Source: Ailurus styani (Eukaryota; Chordata; Mammalia; Carnivora; Ailuridae). From it: a stretch of DNA of 64,000 bases. The position numbers and the translations under genes are program-made. The notes beneath the pieces are model-generated. The model made no database searches. It was not told the origin of the DNA and worked only from the letters and a program-made list of their open reading frames with translations. Numbering within the stretch: position 1 is the first letter of the stretch; every line of letters begins with the position of its first letter. The DNA lies in assembly GCA_002007465.1 (NCBI GenBank), contig LNAC01000278.1, positions 2,022,333 to 2,086,332 of the forward strand, given 5' to 3'. This document shows, one piece after another, positions 43,510-55,002 of this stretch.

Positions 43510-45150
43510 CATCAAGTACCCCACCATTTAACGGAGAAGAAAGGCATAATGGAAAGTTGTAACGCTAACTAGTTTCTATCAGAGAAGTAGGAAGAAAGTG
43601 CCGTAGGGGCAAAGAAGGCATAAACTAACATGAGTTGGTGAGGGAGTGAGAGATGTCTTTTTGGAGGAGATGATACAAGTTTTCCAAGTAAAGAAGTGAG
43701 GGAAGTGTAACTTAAGCAGCAAGAACAGCATATACAAAGACAGAAAAGCTAGAATAATCTTATAAGATTGAGAAAATGTGGTTATTCAGAGGCTTCTTGA
43801 GAATCAAGCTACAATGAGGTAAAAGGAGTGGGAAAGTAGGTAGGAATGTGAACTGAAGAGTCCTGTAAGGCAGACAAATGAATCTGAATGGCTCTTTTGG
43901 TAAGAGGGAGTTACGGAAGGTTTTTAAGCAAAAGCATGGTGGGACCAGTGTTACATTATAAAGATCATTTGATAAAAAGAAAGATGTAAAAGTAAAGTAA
44001 AAAGAGGTGCCATTTTTGTGATGTTTGGAAAGTAATGGATGATCAGCTGTGATTTTGTGAGAGTAACCTGGAGAAGAGGTGCCCAGATCCTAACCAGGAC
44101 AGTGGCAGTGAGGCTACAGAAGAGAAACCACGTTGGAGAGGCTGTCAGTTGATATGTTAAATAGGAGGGGTGACTAGTTTGTGTGAGGTGAGGTAGAGAT
44201 AGAAGACAAGATTGATCATGGGCCCCTGGGTGGCTCAGTGGGTTAAAGCTTCTGCCTTCGGCTCAGGTCATGAACTCGGGGTCCTGGGATTGAGCCCCAC
44301 ATCGGGCTCCCTGCTCAGTGGGGAGCCTGCTTCCTCCTCTCTCTCTGCCTGCCTCTCTGCCTACTTGTGATCTCTCTCTCTCTCTGTGTCAAATAAATAA
44401 ATAAAATCTTTAAAATAAAAGAATGATCGTAGATTTATCAGATTACTCAGTTGGAGATTGGTGGCACAGGGGGGAAGAACAAAGGAAAACAAACAAACAA
44501 AAAAACAACCATTGTCAAAAGAAGTCTCTGTTGGAGACAAAGTGATGAGCTTGGCTTGGGTGATACTGAGTTCTGGGTGTCTATTGGGATCTCCAAACAT
44601 CTGCCTAAATGAAACTTTAAACAGAGAACCTGTCACTATATTCCAACACACCATGCCATTCAGTTGAGAGCTCTCCTGCCTTCTGCATGCTTCTCTGGTG
44701 CCTCTTGTTCCAGATCCAGGTAGCAAGATAAGGGAGAAGTAGAAACACCCCAGGAGGGGAGAGAGAAGAGACTGACCATGGCTTCTTTTTGCTTTCAAAC
44801 GGCACTAACTCTCAGGTAAGAGAGGTGAGAAACAAAAACTCCAAATTGAGTTTGGAGCATCAAATAATAGACAATATCAGATATTCTTTATTACAAATAT
44901 GGATGACTTTTTCTATTCCAGTGACTTTGGGACTTTTTGTTGGCTAAGAGCAACAGGAGGATAACTGGAAGGTCATCCAGTGGTAGGGAAAGAACTAGCG
45001 ACACAGAGGAAAGTTGAAGGGACAAGGGTGACAAAAATAGAGTGCATCATAGTCAGCATCTCCAAGTCAGGAGTCAACGCAGAGGAAGAAGAGAAGGCTT
45101 TATGCTGAAGCTTGAGTCACACCAACATTTAAAGAGCTGGCAGAAGAAGA
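43510..45150 (-). mobile_element. Long L2, antisense, split by a Can-SINE
   Basis: Purine-rich antisense L2 order: 'aacagcatatacaaagacag', 'cttttggtaagagggagtta', 'aagcatggtgggaccagtgt', 'tacagaagagaaaccacgtt', then after the SINE 'gacaaagtgatgagcttggc', 'actgagttctgggtgtctat', 'gggatctccaaacatctgcc'. About 1.4 kb of L2. The SINE at 44,221-44,420 interrupts it. The right limit is approximate. Confidence 0.75.
44221..44420 (+). mobile_element. Young Can-SINE, sense, inside L2
   Basis: Near-consensus head 'ggcccctgggtggctcagtg', 'ggttaaagcttctgccttcg', 'gggattgagccccacatcgg', 'tctgcctacttgtgatctct', 'tcaaataaataaataaaatc'. Short flanking words 'ttgatcatg' and 'atgatcgta' are probable target duplications. 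A 145-codon minus frame over this junction is an artefact. Confidence 0.98.
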
Positions 45151-45224
45151 GCCATCTTTGGAGGAAAAATTGTTGGGGAACAACACCCTCTACTTTGTTA
45201 TGGATTGAAGTCTCATAACAGTGG

Positions 45225-45375
45225 CTTTCTAATACCAATCATCTTTCCAGATAAGTAAACTGAAACGTAGAGAGGGAGATATGAGCCCTGAGGTCACATA
45301 ACTAGCATGTGGAAGAACTAGGACCCAGAGCCTGAGCAATTGATCTCAAGGCTGCTGTGCTAACTATTCCCTAAA
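45225..45375 (-). mobile_element. MIR SINE, antisense
   Basis: 'ccagataagtaaactgaaac', 'gtagagagggagatatgagc', 'gaggtcacataactagcatg', 'gaactaggacccagagcctg' in antisense MIR order. Confidence 0.75.
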
Positions 45376-45907
45376 TCTTCAAAAAAACACCACCTTGGAA
45401 TTACAATCAAAATATTGATAAAGGACTGAGCGATACTAGAGCCAATAATATAATGCTGAACCTTTCAAAGACAAGTTTGGTAAGAACAAGATGCCGAATC
45501 AAAGTACTGCAAATAAAATTGGCATAGGATTCAAGATACTCTAAATCTTTAGTGCCAAACTGCAAACCCTAGTAACAAATGTGCCTTCTCCCTGAGGTTT
45601 CCTACGCTGTAGGCTGACGCTCAACTCAATTTAATGACTAAGGTCAGCTGGAGATCCTGACTGATGTTATTGACCTGCTGTTCCGGCAGTGGCCTTGGAG
45701 GAGGCCCAAGGAGACCCTGGTCATTGCTCCCAGCACCTACACGGCCCTGTAGGCTTTTTTTTTTTTTTTTTAATTTGTGACTCATCATTACATTTTTTAC
45801 AGAAATGTAAAAACTAATTTTACATTTGGGTTTCCATTATGTACTGAATGAAGATCTTTAAGCAATGTATTCACTAACCCCCCCCAAAAAACTGTTTTTT
45901 GGGGGGT
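45376..45907. other. Unassigned DNA with a poly-T run
   Basis: An 18-base T run near 45,757 is followed by AT-rich sequence with a small inverted repeat 'tttttac-agaaat-gtaaaaa'. Could be the tail of an unidentified antisense retrocopy; no body recognised. Confidence 0.4.
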
Positions 45908-45922
45908 TACTTCACCTATTTA

Positions 45923-46125
45923 TTTACTTTTAAGATTTTATTTATTTACTTGAGAGACAGAGCGAGGTTGAGAGCACAAGCAGGAGTGAGGGGCAGAGGG
46001 AGAGGGAGAAGCAGACTCCCCGCTGAGCATAGAGCCCAATTTGGCTGGGGCTCAATTCCAGGATCCTGGGATCATGACCTGCGCCAAAGGCAGACTCTTA
46101 ACTGACTAAGCCACTCAGGCGCTCC
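45923..46125 (-). mobile_element. Can-SINE, antisense, with target duplications
   Basis: 'ttttaagattttatttattt', 'aggagtgaggggcagaggga', 'caggatcctgggatcatgac', 'ctgactaagccactcaggcg'. 'tacttcacctattta' at 45,908-45,922 matches 'tactttacctattta' at 46,126-46,140 with one change. Confidence 0.98.
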
Positions 46126-46140
46126 TACTTTACCTATTTA

Positions 46141-47475
46141 AAAACATGTTTATAAGCAAAACTGATTTGAGAAAACTAAGATTCACTTACCATTTTAGTG
46201 TTTGAATACTGATACGTAATAAGAATAAGGACATACCCTTAACTGAAAAAGAGCACTGGTGAGATGAATTATGGTTTGAGAACAGGAGGCTCCTGCAAAC
46301 ATTCAGCAGTGGGAGCCATTGTTGGTGAAGACGTCATGCAGTTAGCAGTGATTCTTTTTTTTTTTTTCTTCTTGAAGACTCTTTTTGCTTGACCTAGTCT
46401 TCATTTACGTTTTGGTTTTGGAATTCTCTTTCTGATAGAAACAACATGTAGAACAATAAAATTAAGATTAGGTTGTTCTTTCGGAAGGAAGGCTGATTCC
46501 TGAAGCGAGAGAGGCCAGCCCCAGCCCCAGACTGCAGGGTTGTACTGTTCAACTGTTGATAAAAATGTAAGCATCCTGGTTTTGTGTACTCCTGTATTAC
46601 ATGTCCATCCTTTCTGTTCTTACAACCTTGCAAATGCCATCTTATTCTAAAGAGTGCCTTATCGATAGAACAATTTTCCAGTAAATTGAAGTCTTCCCTC
46701 TCCCTTTTAATCTTCTCTCTCTCCTTCTCTCTCTCTCCCTTCTCACTCTCTCAAGCACACACAGACACACACACAAACACACACAGACATACACAACTGT
46801 ACTAATAGTATAGAAAGGCTGTTTTGCCTGCCATTTGCCCTGGGTAGAGACCTGACCACTGAAGGAAGACTCTGTACTGACCCTAGCGATACTTGTTATT
46901 TGATTTCTTAAATTAATTTTTTATTTGTAATCTCAGGTTTTGTTGACCTTGGAGAACTCTCTGAAAGAGCAATCTGAGAACTGATTTTAGTGTGTAGACA
47001 GGACTATGGAGAATAAGAAATAATAGTGTAGCCTGATAGGTCAAATTTTGGATTCATATTTCAAAGGTCAGAAGTGCAAATTCCATTAAGGTTGTACTTA
47101 TGATAAAATTTCCTTTAAACCTTTTTTTTATCTTTAGTTTGAAAGTTGAGAAGATGATCTATGATCTAGAATATTTCCCATACCAGGAAAAAGAAGCTAA
47201 GTTGTAAAAGTAAATATAACGATTATAGCTAAAAATAAGATCTTTTTACACTGAACCTTCATTGATTTCAATATGAGACAAGGGTTCAGAGGTGAATGGA
47301 CAAATTTGCCATTGAAAATACTCCTTTGGAAAAAATTAGGACCCTAATGTCACCAACAGAATTTCTGCCAGACTCTTGATGTGAGAGACTGGTTTGGTTT
47401 TGCACAAACTCTGGGATGTGTGCGCGAATTGGCTCAGGAAATCTTGGATGCAGAATGATAGCTATGTTATTTTTA
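46141..47475. other. Unassigned DNA with CT/CA simple repeats
   Basis: Unique-looking apart from a T run (about 46,347-46,367) and a CT-then-CA low-complexity tract at 46,705-46,795. No gene. Confidence 0.45.
46705..46795. repeat. (CT)n followed by (CA)n low-complexity tract
   Basis: Imperfect CTCTCT units pass directly into CACACA units with AGACA interruptions. A 73-codon frame crosses it and is not a gene. Confidence 0.9.
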
Positions 47476-47479
47476 AAAA

Positions 47480-48339
47480 ACAATTCAGCCCATAGTCTTC
47501 TGCCCCTGGCCCCCCAAATTCATGGCCTTCTCAGATACAAAATACATTCATTCCATCCCAATAGCCCCCAGTATTGCAACTCATTCCGGCATCCACTCTA
47601 AAATCTAAAGTCCAGTCTCATCTAAATAACATCTAAAATAGATATGGGTGAGGAGATGTGCAATATGATTCATCTTGAGGCAAAATTCCTTTCTAGCTGT
47701 GAGCCTGGGGAACCAGACAAGTTCTGTGCTTTCAAAATGCAACGGTGAGACAGGCATAAAATGGATATTGCCTTTCCAAACGGAGAAATTGGAAAGAAGA
47801 GAGGGGTGATGCGTTTCCAAGCAAGTCTAAAATCCAGCAAGGCAAATTCCATTGGCTCTTACAGCTTGACAATAATCCTCTTCAGCTAGATGTCTCATTT
47901 TCTGGCCCAAAGGGTGGGGCAGCTTCCCTCCCAGGGCTCGGTGGGTAGCCTTGCCTTTCGCTTCGTGGGGCACAGGGTGGGGGGAACCCTGGCCCCAGAA
48001 ACAGAAGAAGCCCCCTGTCTTTTGGAATCCTGGAGGAACGAGCCCTGCCCCCTGGACCTTGGTGGGAGAAGCAATGTTAGAACCTCTGAATCCCTTTCAG
48101 GGTCATTCTTCCCTTCCGTAAGTAATGGCTCACGGTTATAGCTGCATGGCCTTACAGTCCTCCGCCTTATAAAATCCAAGAAGTCTTTCTTCATTCTGTC
48201 CTGCATTCTCTGTCTCCCTTTGTTCAAACTGGCAGTATCTTTGCTGGTATAATCCTGTTTTCTTTTTATTGAGCCAGGCTGTTGGTGTTCTGTTCTGAAC
48301 ATGCTTGCTTGCTTTTCTTTCCCTCCCTCCTTCCTTTTT

Positions 48340-48415
<76 letters not shown>

Positions 48416-48850
48416 TTTTCAACATAGACAGGCTGAGAATTTTCCAAACCTTTAGGTTCTTTTTTGCTTAACACTTCCTTCTTCACTTCCTCTTCATTTC
48501 TCTCTTCCCACATTTTACTCTGAGCCATCAAGAGGCTCTAAGTTGCTTCTTCAACACTTTGCTTAGAAATCTCCAAAGCTAAATATCCAATTTCATTGTT
48601 TGCAAGTTCTACCTTCCACAAAACAGTGGAATGCACTTTATTACAAAGACTGCCTTTCCTCCAGTTTCCAGTAACACGTCCCTCATATCCCTTTGAGACC
48701 TCCCCAAAATAGCCCTTAATTGTCCATGTTTCTAGCATGCATCTCGAAACTTGTCCGGCCTTCACCCATTACCCAGTTCAGAAGCTGCTTCCATGTGTCT
48801 TGGTGTTTGTTAGAGCAGTACTCCACTCCTGGATAGCAAATCTATCTCAA
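47480..48850 (-). mobile_element. MaLR (MST/MLT-type) internal region, antisense
   Basis: Plus-strand blocks match the reverse complement of MaLR internal sequence in order: 'aattcagcccatag' (LTR start), 'ccccccaaattcatggcctt', 'caaaatacattcattccatc', 'taaaatctaaagtccagtct', 'tgaggcaaaattcctttcta', 'aaggcaaattccattggctc', and near the right end 'acccattacccagttcagaa', 'gctgcttccatgtgtcttgg', 'agcagtactccactcctgg' (the 5' leader). Nearly the whole internal region survives with one microsatellite expansion. No functional frame; the 131- and 176-codon minus frames are microsatellite translations. Confidence 0.88.
48318..48419. repeat. (TTTC)n array within the MaLR internal region
   Basis: About 20 uninterrupted CTTT units bordered by degenerate CCTT and T-rich sequence, giving a pure pyrimidine strand of about 100 bases. 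Its minus strand translates as repeating KKERKKER, which creates false open frames. Confidence 0.98.
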
Positions 48851-48985
48851 TCTCATCAAAACCTGATTACCTTTCAAAGGCTCATCTCCAAATATGCCAA
48901 ATTAGGGGTTAAGACTTCAACATATGGATTTGGGGCAGTAAGAATATGGGGGTGGGGTGCTGATTCAGTCCATAGCAAGAGAGAA
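48851..48985 (-). mobile_element. MaLR LTR remnant, antisense (5' LTR side)
   Basis: 'ctcatctccaaatatgccaa', 'ggggttaagacttcaacata', 'tggatttggggcagtaagaa', 'gattcagtccatagca' match the reverse complement of the first part of an MLT1/MST-type LTR. It lies beyond the 5' leader of the internal region, so it is what is left of the 5' LTR; the LTR's 3' portion is deleted. On the other side only a few bases of LTR are left at about 47,477-47,490. Confidence 0.75.
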
Positions 48986-48989
48986 AAGG

Positions 48990-50160
48990 GAGGGAAGAAG
49001 CACTTCTTCCTTTGGCTGTGACTTCCCTGCCTCAGCTCTAGTTGACTCACATCATCTGTGCATGAGGAAGAGATTAGGAGAGTCCTGTGTTCACCCATCT
49101 CCACTCCTATTCCCACAAACACATGCTTTGTTAATTTCATCACACTGGGATCTTGACCAAATTATTAAATGGGCCCGGGACTCAGTTTTCAGGTGTTCTT
49201 GGGGCTGAGTGAATATTGTTGAAGGCCAAGCAGATAATAATACGTGGGCAGAACTAGACCATAAAGGCTTGTGGCGAACCTGATAATTCATACCCCAAGT
49301 TAGCTGTTCAAGTGGTGTCAGTTCATTTGAAATGTCAGAGGCCGAATCTAACGTGCTAGGCAAGAACTGACCACAACCGGACTAGATGTTCAATATTGAG
49401 CTAGGTGAATTAGCTGTAGATAACTTATTCTCCTACTTTTCCCATTCCCTAAGACTCCCATTTCCTAAGGATCAGGAAGCTTGTCCCATTCTGCTTTACT
49501 TAAAATATTTATTTAAGATTCTCTGTGGTTGTGGTCAATGAGATTGGATCCTTTTCTCCCATAGGAACTTCCTTGAGAGAGTAAGACCATGCTGAGGCAG
49601 ATCAGATTTGGGAATATGATAAATCAAGAGCACCGAATGAATTATTCAACTCTAATAACGTCTTGGCATTTTAAAAATATGTTATTACAGTTGACTGGTT
49701 GGACCTATGTCTTCTGTAATACTATCTTCTCTTATTCTCCAATCAAGGAATGGTGATCACATTCTGCTATTGTCACTTTTTTGCTTTGTAGGAGAATTTT
49801 CATGTGGGGGTAGAGAGGGAAACCCATCCGAAGGTCATTTGTATATTCTAAACTAACAGACATTATGGAAGATCAAAGGATCAGATTATTGGTGTCCAAA
49901 TTGACTGGCTTTACTGGTATCATGATTCCAGAACCACTAAACTGATAAACACAAAAGGGTATTTAATATTACACATGAACCTCTTGTGCAGAATCAGATG
50001 ATTACATGAAATGTAGGCTCATTATCTCTTTAAAAGGTTGTGAGATTATTCCACAAGATTTCAGGTCATCTTTTGGGATTTTATGTGTAGGTAAGTCTGT
50101 TGTTTGGTTATTTTTATGCCACTTATAAACCTAAAACCTAGAGCAATTTAGCTTCAAATG
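48990..50160. other. Unassigned DNA
   Basis: No named repeat or gene. Short frames on both strands (83-94 codons) are unrecognised. Confidence 0.4.
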
Positions 50161-50164
50161 AGTG

Positions 50165-50165
<1 letters not shown>

Positions 50166-50209
<44 letters not shown>
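50166..50209. repeat. (GT)n microsatellite
   Basis: Twenty-two uninterrupted GT units. Long and pure, so probably highly polymorphic. Confidence 0.98.
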
Positions 50210-50211
<2 letters not shown>

Positions 50212-50340
50212 ATGGTGGTGACTGGATCCAACAGGGAATTTTTCTGTTGGCATCTCGACTGTGACCTCCTGGGGGCAGGATTGTGCTTCTCAGTTTCTTG
50301 GTTCCCTTGGACTTGGTGATGATTTAGTGATGACCGTCCT

Positions 50341-50366
50341 GTTTTGTTTTGTTTTGTTTTGTTTTT
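50341..50366. repeat. (TTTTG)n short tandem repeat
   Basis: Five GTTTT units followed by a T run. Simple sequence. Confidence 0.94.
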
Positions 50367-51004
50367 TCTGGGTTATAGCAGAACCCAACAGGAGGGATAC
50401 ACTTAAGAAAAGGGGATCCAGCTCTTAAACTCTGAATCATATTCCCTAATCAGGGACTTGCAGGGCCTCAGCTCCACACATCCCTTCTCTGGATCAGGTG
50501 TCCCTGGCAAGATCTTATAAGGATTGCGTGAGCTTTATCGTCCTATTTGCTGCTTCCTGTCTTCAGGACTCGCCTCAGGCACACTAGCCCCTCATTCTAT
50601 GGCTCAACAGTTATCACAAGGCCCTTCGCCCTCTGACTGCGGCTGTGAATCCCAAGTGGCTTTGTGAAGCTCCAGACTACCAGGGGCTTACTACTTTCTA
50701 TTCTAGTTATTGCCTCCTAAAAGGTGAAAAGGCCCCTTTTCCCTCCAGCGTTTATCATTTCTTAGGCCACGGTACAGACAGAGCTTGCTTGCTTAGTTCT
50801 GTTCACTGGCCCTAATGGAGTATTACTTCATTTTATTTGAAATTTGGCACAATTTCCCTTACCTGAGTTTTGGAGACAAATAAAGGGATTCCTTCTAGGA
50901 CTACATACAAATCATTCCTCCCAACCAGGGTCCCTTAGAAGGGTCCTTGATGGAGTGGAGAAACCCTCAGTCTTTCTTCCCTCTAGTTGATTTATGGTGC
51001 TGTC
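50367..51004. other. Unassigned DNA
   Basis: Moderately GC-balanced sequence with no gene or repeat that I can name. Confidence 0.4.
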
Positions 51005-51082
51005 CTGCCTCCCCCCCCTTCACCGCTCCCCTTTCCTTCCTTTCCTCTTCCTCTCCTTCCTTGCTTCCTTCTCCCCTTCTCT
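51005..51082. repeat. Pyrimidine-rich low-complexity tract
   Basis: Almost only C and T (CCTTCCTTTCCTCTTCC style). Accounts for the Ser/Pro/Leu-rich frames read across it. Confidence 0.9.
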
Positions 51083-51445
51083 TATTGCTGATGGATGTGC
51101 GGAGGCCAGACTTTGAGGAAACACTTTAGAACTGACCCCTTGTTTGGGGGGAGGTGGGGAGAGCGAGAGAAGACCAGGAAGCTGCAAAGAAGCATTGACA
51201 GACATTTACTTCACCAGACTGCCTCTGGAGAGAGAGCAGCTCACTAATCTCCCCAGGGCAGGGCTCATAAGCATTTGGCTCCATCCCTTGCAGCCTGGGA
51301 GACTGGAGGCTTGGAGGTAGTTTTTCTTACTGCTGGACAGGATACTTTTGGAATATAAACTGTCCCCTCAGACAAGCATCAGTAAGAGAGGGGGTTGGGG
51401 TAAGAATTGTTTGGTTTATTTATTTATTTTCTACTGCAAATAACC

Positions 51446-51479
51446 CATGTAATATAAGATGGCATGTAATATAAGATGA
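51446..51479. repeat. 17-bp tandem duplication
   Basis: 'catgtaatataagatgg' is followed at once by 'catgtaatataagatga', identical except for the last base. A small, recent local duplication. Confidence 0.95.
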
Positions 51480-51864
51480 GGAACTAAGGACAGAATGTTA
51501 GCCCTGTTTAATTTACCTGTTTGTCTTTGTGGGTTTCCATTAACCCTTATTATTGAGTCCCCATAGTACTATTTTCTAATTAAAACATATATGGCTAATG
51601 AGTTTTCAGAATAATAAAGCATTTATAATAGTCTAATGAAGGGCATTCTTTTCATCTTTATTTACTTAGCATCATAATCAAGACCAACTTAGAAAGGTTA
51701 GATGTGGTCAAAAGAAATTTATGAAGAGTGGCTATTAAGAGACAGAGCATATGTATGCAGACTGTGGTTAAATAGCGGTAAGTAGGACGTGTTTACTAAA
51801 ATGATGCAGGGATTTTATCCCTTCATTCTTGATGTCTCTTAGTACCTGACATTATACTGCTACG

Positions 51865-51878
51865 GTTTCCATGGAAAC
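51865..51878. promoter_or_regulatory. Perfect palindrome resembling an RFX X-box
   Basis: GTTTCCATGGAAAC is a perfect 14-bp inverted repeat. RFX-family factors bind palindromes of the form GTTnCC-ATGG-nAAC; here the usual G/C at the variable position is T/A. Site assignment is inference. Confidence 0.45.
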
Positions 51879-52409
51879 AGCACACACTCTTCCTTTCAGC
51901 TGTCCTGAAGTTCAAGCCCTGCTGTTGCAATAGAAATTCTCAGAAACACCTCCACTTTTATTAAAAACAAAAATACCAAATCTATGCAAAAAGTAAAAGC
52001 AAAAAAAGAGGGCAAAAAAAAAAAAACCAACCATCGACCATATTGCAGAAAAGAAATGAGAATGTGCGATATTTTCATTAAGAGGGAATCAAGAAACAAT
52101 TTACTATGCTGGAGGTCGAGAGTGTCTGCCATTTCCTTCCCCTAAATTACCTTAGAATTGATCCTCCTGAGCCTGCCTTAACATCTGCACCTTTCATTTC
52201 TAATGCAATATATTCTACTATTTTTAGTTTTCTGGAAGTATCTCTTTTACTGATTTAAGAAGTTGTTTCTCTGTGACTCACAAAAAATGTTGATTTTTGT
52301 CTATAAATTGTGACTTTAATACAGAAAGGTTAAATTTAGGATAGGAAAGCTGGAATGAGCCATTGCACATGTGTTCATGAGGTGGGTCTCCTGTGCATAG
52401 TAGCCCTTG

Positions 52410-52925
52410 GTATGGGCTAAGATGCTTTGGGTTGCAAGTAACAAAAAACGTAACTTCGATTGGTCTGTATAGGAAAGTGGATTCATCAGCTCATTCCAAC
52501 AAAGCATCCAGAGGCATGATTTGATCTGGGCTCTGGGTCTGGCCCTCTGGGATTTTCTTAACTCCGACCTCTGTGTGCTGATACAGTCCCGAGCCCAGCT
52601 GCTTCACTGCAAAATGCCCGAGGCAGTTACCAAGATTACATCAGGCTGCCATACAAGAGGCAGGAAATGAGGACATCTTTTTTAGGATCCCCTATAAAAT
52701 AGCTTCTTCAGATCTATAGTTCTGATTGGGTCAAGAGCATGCCCTTGAGTCAATAACTGGGCAGGAAGGAGGGTTACATTGATTGTCCTTGGGCCTGAGG
52801 CACGTGTTCTCTTCATGGGCCAGAAGGGCTGCATGGCAGGGTGTGGATCTATCAGTGTAAAACCTGAGGAAGTTACTGAGAGGAGAATGGATAGATGCTG
52901 GGGAAACAGCCACATCCACAGATGT
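52410..52925. mobile_element. Old interspersed repeat, family not assigned
   Basis: 'gctttgggttgcaagtaaca', 'aaaaaacgtaacttcgattg', 'tgatttgatctgggctctgg', 'ggagaatggatagatgctgg' and 'aacagccacatccacagatg' resemble a mammalian repeat whose type I remember but cannot name. Orientation not decided. Short frames within it are unrecognised. Confidence 0.45.
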
Positions 52926-53029
52926 TTGGAAGACAGATGTTGCTAAGAGTGCAGTCTCACCATTTTTCCTATTTCCAATTTAACCTTCCCGATCTATTCT
53001 GATTTAATACTGCAGCCTGTCGTCCTAAT

Positions 53030-53225
53030 CACAGTTATCGTGTATTACTCTGTTTTTTTTTTCTTGTATAGTACTTAAGACCTTTACCATACTATAAAAT
53101 TAATGTGTACGCTGCTTACTGTTACTATGCTTGTTGTTTATTACGTTCACTGGTGCGTCCTAAGCACTTAGCAAATATCTGACTTTATCAATCTTTGTTG
53201 AATACATGAATGAGTTGGATTAATG
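53030..53225 (+). mobile_element. L2 3' end, sense
   Basis: 'gttgtttattacgttcactg', 'gtgcgtcctaagcacttagc', 'aaatatctgactttatcaat', 'ctttgttgaatacatgaatg' match a diverged L2 terminus. Confidence 0.6.
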
Positions 53226-54801
53226 AATCATTGTATCTGGCAGATACTTTGTGGCCATTTATTGAGCCAATTTGTTTGCTCTGACTTTTGACAATTGGAG
53301 ATCCTGCCCCAATCCTTATTTCTCAGATACCATTCCCTGGGGGTTTTTGTTCCTGCAGATTGTTGTGTTCCTATAAGCAGGTGGCAGTAACCCCAGCCTG
53401 ACTTGGACATTCTGAGAGAGATTTGTTCCTTGATCTCTGAAACCCCTTTACTGGGTTGGGAATCAGAATGGTGGGATATGTGAAAGACTTGGTCCCATGG
53501 TAAGGGCTGTGCATCTCTGCTTCAAGCAGCCAAGATCACTCTGGGCCGGAAGGAGTGCCTTCGAGGAGTTCTCATCTGGCCACTTGAAGTGCCAGTGGGG
53601 ATCTGAAAGCACTTGCCTTCAAGACTCTCTGGACAATTTGAAGTTTAATGTCAACTTGAAAGCAAGATGCTGTCCTCAGTTGGGGGTAGAAGCCATCTCT
53701 TTCCTCTACTGTGGCTGTTCAGCCTGAGTAGCGTGGCTCATGAGCCCCCTCAGCAGTTTCTTCACAAAGCAAACATTGAGAGCACCAGACACAGAGGCAG
53801 GTTGGGGAATGGCCCTGACGGGTAAATTTTCTGCTCTCGACGACGGGAACAGGAATGAAAAGTTGTACCGCTGTCTTGCGAGAAAGGCTAAACTTCACAG
53901 TGCTACTTCACTTGTTGCTGACCCTTGCTCAGGACATTTTGATTGCTAAGGGCACACGAGAGCTTTCAGTTCAGCCTTGTGTGTTGACCTGTCCAACCTG
54001 TGCAGATGTCATGCAGAGGGTCCCACTTCAGTGCCAAGACTCAATTCTGTCTCCCTGGAGTGTCAGAATAAGGGATTTAGGAGACCATCCCCTGGAGACC
54101 ATGTCCCCAGATCCAGACATAACTTCCTGTAATTATTCCAAACAAATGCCTGTTCTGTGGGCTCTCTTGCCCTACACCTGAAGTCCCAGTGACTACCAGA
54201 GATGACAAGCACATTAGTCGATGTTCCCATTGTATTAGATGTAGCACTCCGAGCCGGGATCAGTCTCACTGTGATGATTACGTACAAGAATTTATTTAGA
54301 TGGTTTTTCTTCCACCACAATCCTTGACTCTAGGGTTAGGTAGTTACCTGAACAGTTGCCCTTATTCAGATAAGTACATGTAAGAATCATCTGAGGCCAG
54401 GGTGGTATTAAACATGTTAAATACCCCCACACAGCATGGACACCAGGCAATCCAAATGGAGGCTGGCCAGTGAGCACATCAGCCCTGCCAAAGAACTATC
54501 TCTGTGAGCTATAGTATCAGCCTCCATTTCCTCTGCACCATCTGTGGATTAAAGGATCACTTTTCAGAGTTTTCATGTGTCATCATCTATTTCTCCAGAT
54601 CAGAAAGTGTTGTTGTTGGTTTTTCTTCCCCCCTAAGGGAGGTGAGTGACTTGCTTAAGGTCATAGATAATCCAAATGTAATCCAAATAAATTCTGGAAC
54701 CCCCTGTGATCTCATGCAAAGAAACACAACCTGGAAACCAGAAGTAATTATACATATTTCAAATCTTTTCTGTCCTTCCAGGAAATGACAAAGAAAGTGC
54801 A
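53226..54801. other. Unassigned 1.6-kb stretch
   Basis: Several 60-108-codon frames occur but none is recognised. 'ggtgagtgacttgcttaagg' near 54,641 could be a MIR trace, and 'aagaatcatctgaggccagg' near 54,382 is weakly MER5-like. No confident feature. Confidence 0.4.
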
Positions 54802-55002
54802 TTTTTTTAAAGGTTTATTTATTTATTTATTAGAGAGAGAGCACCCATACAGGCTCGCAGGGGGGAGGGGCAGAGGGAGAGGGAGAGAGAGTCCTAAGAA
54901 GACTCCCTGCTGAGCAGGGAGCCAATGCAGGGCTTGATCTAATGACACTGAGCTGAAACCAAGTGTCTGAGGCTCAGCTGGCTGTGCCACCCAGGCGCCC
55001 CC
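54802..55002 (-). mobile_element. Can-SINE, antisense
   Basis: 'ttttttaaaggtttatttat', 'ggggaggggcagagggagag', 'ctccctgctgagcagggagc', 'gctgtgccacccaggcgccc'. 'aagtgcatt' on the left and 'aaatgtatt' on the right may be a decayed target duplication. Confidence 0.97.

Larger units (their letters stand above)
51083..52409. other. Unassigned, repeat-poor DNA
   Basis: No interspersed repeat recognised across 1.3 kb. Contains a 17-bp tandem duplication (51,446-51,479) and a perfect RFX-like palindrome (51,865-51,878), listed separately. Positions 51,540-51,720 are rich in ATTA/TAAT cores. Confidence 0.4.

Noticed and set aside
44361..44798. 145-codon minus-strand frame
   Set aside because: Made of antisense L2 plus the tail of a Can-SINE; no independent coding evidence.
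45757..45900. Antisense processed pseudogene suggested by the T run
   Set aside because: No gene body or target duplications recognised beside it.
47895..48531. Minus-strand frames of 131 and 176 codons with KKERKKER repeats
   Set aside because: They are translations of the (TTTC)n array inside a MaLR internal region.
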